A stretch of DNA of 8,506 nucleotides from Actinomycetota bacterium (GTDB lineage Bacteria > Actinomycetota > Actinomycetes > Streptosporangiales > Streptosporangiaceae), in assembly GCA_003140115.1 (NCBI GenBank), contig PLIQ01000637.1, positions 1,951-10,456 of the forward strand, read 5' to 3'. A model generated the notes under the pieces. It was not told where the DNA came from. It ran no database searches and saw nothing but the letters and a program-made list of their open reading frames with translations. Positions 5,261 to 8,506 of this stretch are shown here, piece after piece (the first letter of the stretch is position 1; each line of letters starts with the position of its first letter). Made by a program: the position numbers and the translations under genes.

Positions 5261-6133
5261 GTGGGCTGGATCAACGCCAGGCGTAGGCGCCCGGTCGCCG
5301 GCTACGCGGCACTGCTGCTCGGGCTGGTCGTCGTCGGGCTGCTGTACGGGGTCCTGACCCGCACCGGCGGCGGTGCGCAGGCGGCGCCGACCTCGGCCTC
5401 GCAAGACATCGCCGCGGGCCAGAAACTGTTCCAGGCCACCTGCTCGAGCTGTCACGGCCTGGACGCGCAGGGCACCTCGCAGGCGCCCAGCCTGATCGGC
5501 GCGGGCGCGGCCGCGGTGGACTTCCAGATGTCCACTGGCCGCATGCCGGCGCATGAGGTCGGCGCGGAGAACGCTCGCGGCCCGGTCAGGTTCTCCCAGC
5601 AGGAGATCTATGAGATCGCCGACTGGGTGGCCTCGCTCGGCGGCGGGCCCGCGATTCCCGACGCCCAGCAGGTATCCACCTCCGGAGCGGACACCGCGCT
5701 GGGAATCCAGCTGTTCATGGCCAACTGCGCGCAGTGTCACGGCTTCGCCGGGGACGGCGGGGCGCTCACCTACGGCAAGTTCGCTCCCGCGCTGACCCAG
5801 GCGACCCCGACGCAGATCTACGAGGCCATGCTGACCGGGCCCGAGGCCATGCCGGTGTTCGCCGACGGCGCGCTCCCCCCGCAGGCCAAGCGTGACATCA
5901 TCGCCTACGTCGTGGACACGCGGACCGAGCCCAACCCCGGCGGGCTCTCGCTCGGCCGGATCGGGCCCGTTACCGAGGGCCTGGTCATCTTCCTCGGCGG
6001 GATGGGCTTCCTGGTGCTGATCGCGATGTGGATCACGGCCAAGCGGCGTGAGCCCTGGGATGTGGCGCAGGAGGAGAACGCCCGTATGTCACAGACCGCG
6101 GGGACGTCGGGGACGTCGGGGACGGAGCATTGA
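5261..6133 (+). CDS. qcrC: Di-heme cytochrome c subunit of the bcc complex
   Basis: The cytochrome c1-equivalent of the actinobacterial menaquinol:cytochrome c reductase, with two c-type haem domains facing outward. It passes electrons from the Rieske centre to CtaC of the oxidase, replacing a soluble cytochrome c. The 290-residue protein has an N-terminal membrane helix (14-33) after NARRRR. The first haem site is CSSCH (61-65) with likely axial Met95. The second is CAQCH (156-160) with likely axial Met197. A C-terminal anchor (about 241-259) is followed by positive KRR. Start GTG 5261 has AGGGGA six bases upstream. The tail ends in a GTSGTSGT run encoded by a 9-bp DNA repeat. The TGA stop overlaps the qcrA ATG by one base, indicating coupled translation. 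Confidence 0.97.
   Translation: MGWINARRRRPVAGYAALLLGLVVVGLLYGVLTRTGGGAQAAPTSASQDIAAGQKLFQATCSSCHGLDAQGTSQAPSLIGAGAAAVDFQMSTGRMPAHEVGAENARGPVRFSQQEIYEIADWVASLGGGPAIPDAQQVSTSGADTALGIQLFMANCAQCHGFAGDGGALTYGKFAPALTQATPTQIYEAMLTGPEAMPVFADGALPPQAKRDIIAYVVDTRTEPNPGGLSLGRIGPVTEGLVIFLGGMGFLVLIAMWITAKRREPWDVAQEENARMSQTAGTSGTSGTEH
6100..6126 (+). repeat. Three 9-bp repeats at the qcrC-qcrA junction
   Basis: Units GGGGACGTC, GGGGACGTC and GGGGACGGA run head to tail. They encode the GTSGTSGT tail of QcrC, and the last unit supplies most of the GGAG used as ribosome-binding site for qcrA. The unit is in frame, so copy-number change would only alter tail length. Confidence 0.8.
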
Positions 6134-7230
6134 TGAGCGACATGGAAGAGGTCGCGGGTCCGGAAGGCCCGGTTGCCCCGCACCGGGTGATCGGGACTCC
6201 CCCGCCGACGCCGCGGCTGCTCGGCTCCGGGCACGGGGCCGAGGACGGCGGCACGGGACACGGCACCGAGGTGGAGCCGGCCGAGGAGCGGCTGCCGGCC
6301 GAACCGGAGTACCCCACGCACGCCAAGAACGCCGAGAAGGTCGTCGCGGCGAGCTTCGTGCTCGCGTTCCTCGCGGGCTGCGGGTTCATCGCCGCCTACA
6401 TCGGCCTCGAGGTGCACTCGGTGGACGCGGTGTTCCGGTCCAACCTGGCCCTGGGCCTGTCGCTGTCCGTGGCCCTGCTCGGCCTGGGGTTCGGCGCGGT
6501 GATCTGGGTCCGGCACATCATGCCGGACGCGGAGGTGGTCGAGGAACGGCACGCGCTGCGGTCGACCGACGCCGAGCGCGCAGCCTTCGCCGAGTACTTC
6601 TCCGAGGCCACCGGGGCGAGCCAGTTCGCCAAGCGGCCCATCATCCGGCGCACGCTGATGCTCGCCACCCTGCCGCTGGCCGCCATCCCGATCGTGGCCC
6701 TCCGCGACCTTGGCCCGCTGCCCGGGACCAGCCTGCGGCACACGGTGTGGAGCCCCGGGCGGCGGCTGCTGGTCTACGGCACCAACCAGCCGATCACCCC
6801 GGCCGAGTTCAGCGCGCCGGGCAGCATGATCACCATCGTGCCCGACGGCTACCAGGACGACCTGGACGCGCTGGCCAAGGCGGCGGTCATCATCATCAAG
6901 TTCCGGCCCGGTGAGCTGAACGTTCCCACCAGGACGAACGGCAGCACGGTGATCGGCACGATGAACTGGACGGTCGACAACATCGTCGCCTACTCCAAGA
7001 TCTGCACGCACGTGGGTTGCCCGGCGGCGCTGTACGAGCAGACCACGCACCACATCTTGTGCCCGTGCCACCAGTCCACGTTCGACGCCACGACCGGCGC
7101 GACCGTGATCTTCGGCCCGGCGCCGCGGCCGCTGCCGCAACTGCCGATGACCGTCGACGCGGAGGGCTACCTGGTGGCCAAGAGCGACTTCACCCAGCCC
7201 GTCGGCCCGAGTTTCTGGGAGCGCGGATGA
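6133..7230 (+). CDS. qcrA: Rieske iron-sulfur subunit of the bcc complex
   Basis: The Rieske 2Fe-2S protein, which accepts an electron from menaquinol at the Qo site and passes it to QcrC. At 365 residues it is the long actinobacterial form. A Gly/Pro/Glu-rich cytoplasmic N-terminus of about 65 residues precedes three membrane helices (about 68-90, 104-126, 173-192). The cluster domain follows, with box 1 CTHVGC (291-296) and box 2 CPCHQS (310-315). Ligands are Cys291, His293, Cys310 and His313, and Cys296 with Cys312 forms the usual disulfide. An Arg-Arg pair (172-173) precedes the third helix; in Streptomyces coelicolor the homologous protein uses Sec for its first helices and Tat for the third, and this layout matches. 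Start ATG 6133 has GGAG five bases upstream and overlaps the qcrC stop. The stop overlaps qcrB by four bases. Confidence 0.97.
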   Translation: MSDMEEVAGPEGPVAPHRVIGTPPPTPRLLGSGHGAEDGGTGHGTEVEPAEERLPAEPEYPTHAKNAEKVVAASFVLAFLAGCGFIAAYIGLEVHSVDAVFRSNLALGLSLSVALLGLGFGAVIWVRHIMPDAEVVEERHALRSTDAERAAFAEYFSEATGASQFAKRPIIRRTLMLATLPLAAIPIVALRDLGPLPGTSLRHTVWSPGRRLLVYGTNQPITPAEFSAPGSMITIVPDGYQDDLDALAKAAVIIIKFRPGELNVPTRTNGSTVIGTMNWTVDNIVAYSKICTHVGCPAALYEQTTHHILCPCHQSTFDATTGATVIFGPAPRPLPQLPMTVDAEGYLVAKSDFTQPVGPSFWERG

Positions 7231-8506
7231 GCGAGTCCCTAGACGTCCCTAAGGCGCTGAGCGGCACCGGCTCGTGGCTGGACGACCGGTTCCACGGAGC
7301 CCGCGGCCTGCGCGTGTTCATGCGCAAGGTCTTTCCCGACCACTGGTCGTTCCTACTGGGCGAGATCGCGCTGTGGTCGTTCGTCCTCCTGCTGCTGACC
7401 GGGACCTTCCTGGCGCTGTTCTTCGTCCCGTCCGCGGGCGAGGTCGTCTACCACGGCTCCTACACCAAGCTCGACGGCATCTCGATGAGCCAGGCCTACC
7501 AGTCGACGCTGAACATCAGCTTCGACATCCGGGCCGGCCTGCTGATGCGGGAGATCCACCACTGGGCGGCCGACCTGTTCATGGCCGCGCTCACCATCCA
7601 CATGCTGCGGGTGTTCTTCACCGGCGCCTACCGCAAGCCCCGCGAGATCAACTGGCTGATCGGGATCGGGTTGTTCACGCTGGGCCTGCTCGAGGGGCTG
7701 TTCGGGTACTCGCTGCCCGACGACCAGCTATCCGGCGCGGGCCTGCGGATCTTCGAGGGAGTGCTGCAGGGCATCCCGATCGTGGGCACGTACGCGGCGT
7801 TCTTCCTGTTCAACGGGCCGTTCCCGGGTGACTCGATCATTCCCAGGCTGTACATCCTGCACGTGTTCCTTATCCCGGGCCTGATCCTGGCGCTGATCAC
7901 CGCGCACCTGTTCATCATGGTGCACCAGAAGCACACCCAGATGCCGGCCAAGGGGAACACCGAGAACAACGTGGTAGGCCAGCCGTTCTTCCCGTACTTC
8001 ATGGCCAAGGGCGGGGCCTGGTTCTTCTTCATCTTCGGGGCGCTGGCGCTGCTGGCCACGTTCGCCCAGATCAACCCGATCTGGCTGTACGGGCCGTACA
8101 ATCCGGTGCAGATCTCCTCCGCCTCCCAGCCGGACTTCTACATGGGCATCCTGGAGGGCGCGCTGCGCGTGATGCCTGCCTGGGAGTGGAACTTCCTCGG
8201 GCACACGATCAGCTTCAGCGTGCTCATCCCGGCTGCGATACCGTTCGGCATCATCTTCACCGGCGCGGGGCTCTGGCCGTTCTTCGAGCAATGGGCGACC
8301 GGGGACCGGTCCTGGCACAACATCAACGACCGGCCGAGGAACGCGCCCATCCGGACCGCTACCGGCATAGCGGCCGTGGTGTTCTACGGCGTCCTGTGGG
8401 CCGAGGGAGCCAACGACGTCATCGCCGACTTCGTGCAGATCCCGCTGTACACCGTGACCTGGATCGCGCGGGTCCTGGTCTTCGTGGGACCGGCGATCGG
8501 TTTTTA
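7227..8506 (+). CDS. qcrB: Cytochrome b subunit of the bcc complex (cut by window end)
   Basis: The membrane core of the menaquinol:cytochrome c reductase, holding two b haems and the Qo and Qi quinone sites. The first 426 residues are present; the family is usually around 540, so roughly a fifth is missing beyond the edge. Helix B carries His111 and His125 and helix D carries His212 and His227, the latter pair 15 apart as in cytochrome b6 and actinobacterial cytochrome b. FDIRAGLLMREIHHW (99-113) and GYSLPDDQLSG (160-170) are typical. The Qo motif usually written PEWY is PDFY here (302-305), within QPDFYMG. Hydrophobic helices fall at about 43-67, 109-131, 142-162, 209-233, 264-283, 328-350 and 380-397. 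ATG 7227 overlaps the qcrA stop (ATGA) and has GGGAG five bases upstream. In mycobacteria this subunit is the target of telacebec-type inhibitors. Confidence 0.97.
   Translation, partial: MSESLDVPKALSGTGSWLDDRFHGARGLRVFMRKVFPDHWSFLLGEIALWSFVLLLLTGTFLALFFVPSAGEVVYHGSYTKLDGISMSQAYQSTLNISFDIRAGLLMREIHHWAADLFMAALTIHMLRVFFTGAYRKPREINWLIGIGLFTLGLLEGLFGYSLPDDQLSGAGLRIFEGVLQGIPIVGTYAAFFLFNGPFPGDSIIPRLYILHVFLIPGLILALITAHLFIMVHQKHTQMPAKGNTENNVVGQPFFPYFMAKGGAWFFFIFGALALLATFAQINPIWLYGPYNPVQISSASQPDFYMGILEGALRVMPAWEWNFLGHTISFSVLIPAAIPFGIIFTGAGLWPFFEQWATGDRSWHNINDRPRNAPIRTATGIAAVVFYGVLWAEGANDVIADFVQIPLYTVTWIARVLVFVGPAIGF

Noticed and set aside
5905..7140. 411-aa minus-strand open frame across qcrC and qcrA
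   Set aside because: Composition is dominated by Arg, Gly, His and Asp, typical of an antisense shadow in high-GC DNA. It lies opposite two unmistakable genes.

Overview
The window reads as a piece of chromosome from a high-GC Gram-positive actinomycete. Base composition is strongly GC-rich with G/C at third codon positions. GTG starts are common and the ribosome-binding sites are GGAG-like. The gene set includes a QcrCAB complex with a di-heme cytochrome c, a three-helix Rieske protein and a short CtaE, which is diagnostic of Actinobacteria. The adjacency of trpD with ctaE-qcrCAB matches Mycobacterium tuberculosis from memory (Rv2192c to Rv2196). I cannot name the genus.

Left part (1-1626). 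After a short non-coding edge, a secreted NlpC/P60 peptidoglycan hydrolase lies on the minus strand. Upstream of it is a 130-base spacer holding an imperfect 18-bp direct repeat. Next, also on the minus strand, is a short protein of about 71 residues with two CxxC motifs and a good Shine-Dalgarno. Its real reading frame is buried in the end of a much longer antisense frame.

Middle (1627-4495). A divergent spacer with a perfect 20-bp tandem duplication leads to a plus-strand DEDDh 3'-5' exonuclease. This is followed closely by a stand-alone Lrp/AsnC ligand-binding (RAM) protein. Facing them on the minus strand is trpD, preceded in the same direction by a degenerate response-regulator receiver protein. 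The receiver gene and trpD are 51 bases apart and probably form one transcript.

Right part (4496-8506). A compact 112-base divergent region separates the receiver gene from the plus-strand operon ctaE-qcrC-qcrA-qcrB; qcrB runs off the window. Gaps are short or negative (14 nt, 1-nt overlap, 4-nt overlap). The products are cytochrome c oxidase subunit III and the three subunits of the menaquinol:cytochrome c reductase. In Actinobacteria these form a III2-IV2 supercomplex in which the di-heme QcrC carries electrons directly to the oxidase.

Nothing here is a clearly new system; most of it is conserved actinobacterial core. The items most worth a second look are the degenerate receiver beside the respiratory operon, the apparently leaderless divergent promoters between them, the small CxxC protein, and several short repeats in regulatory or linker positions.
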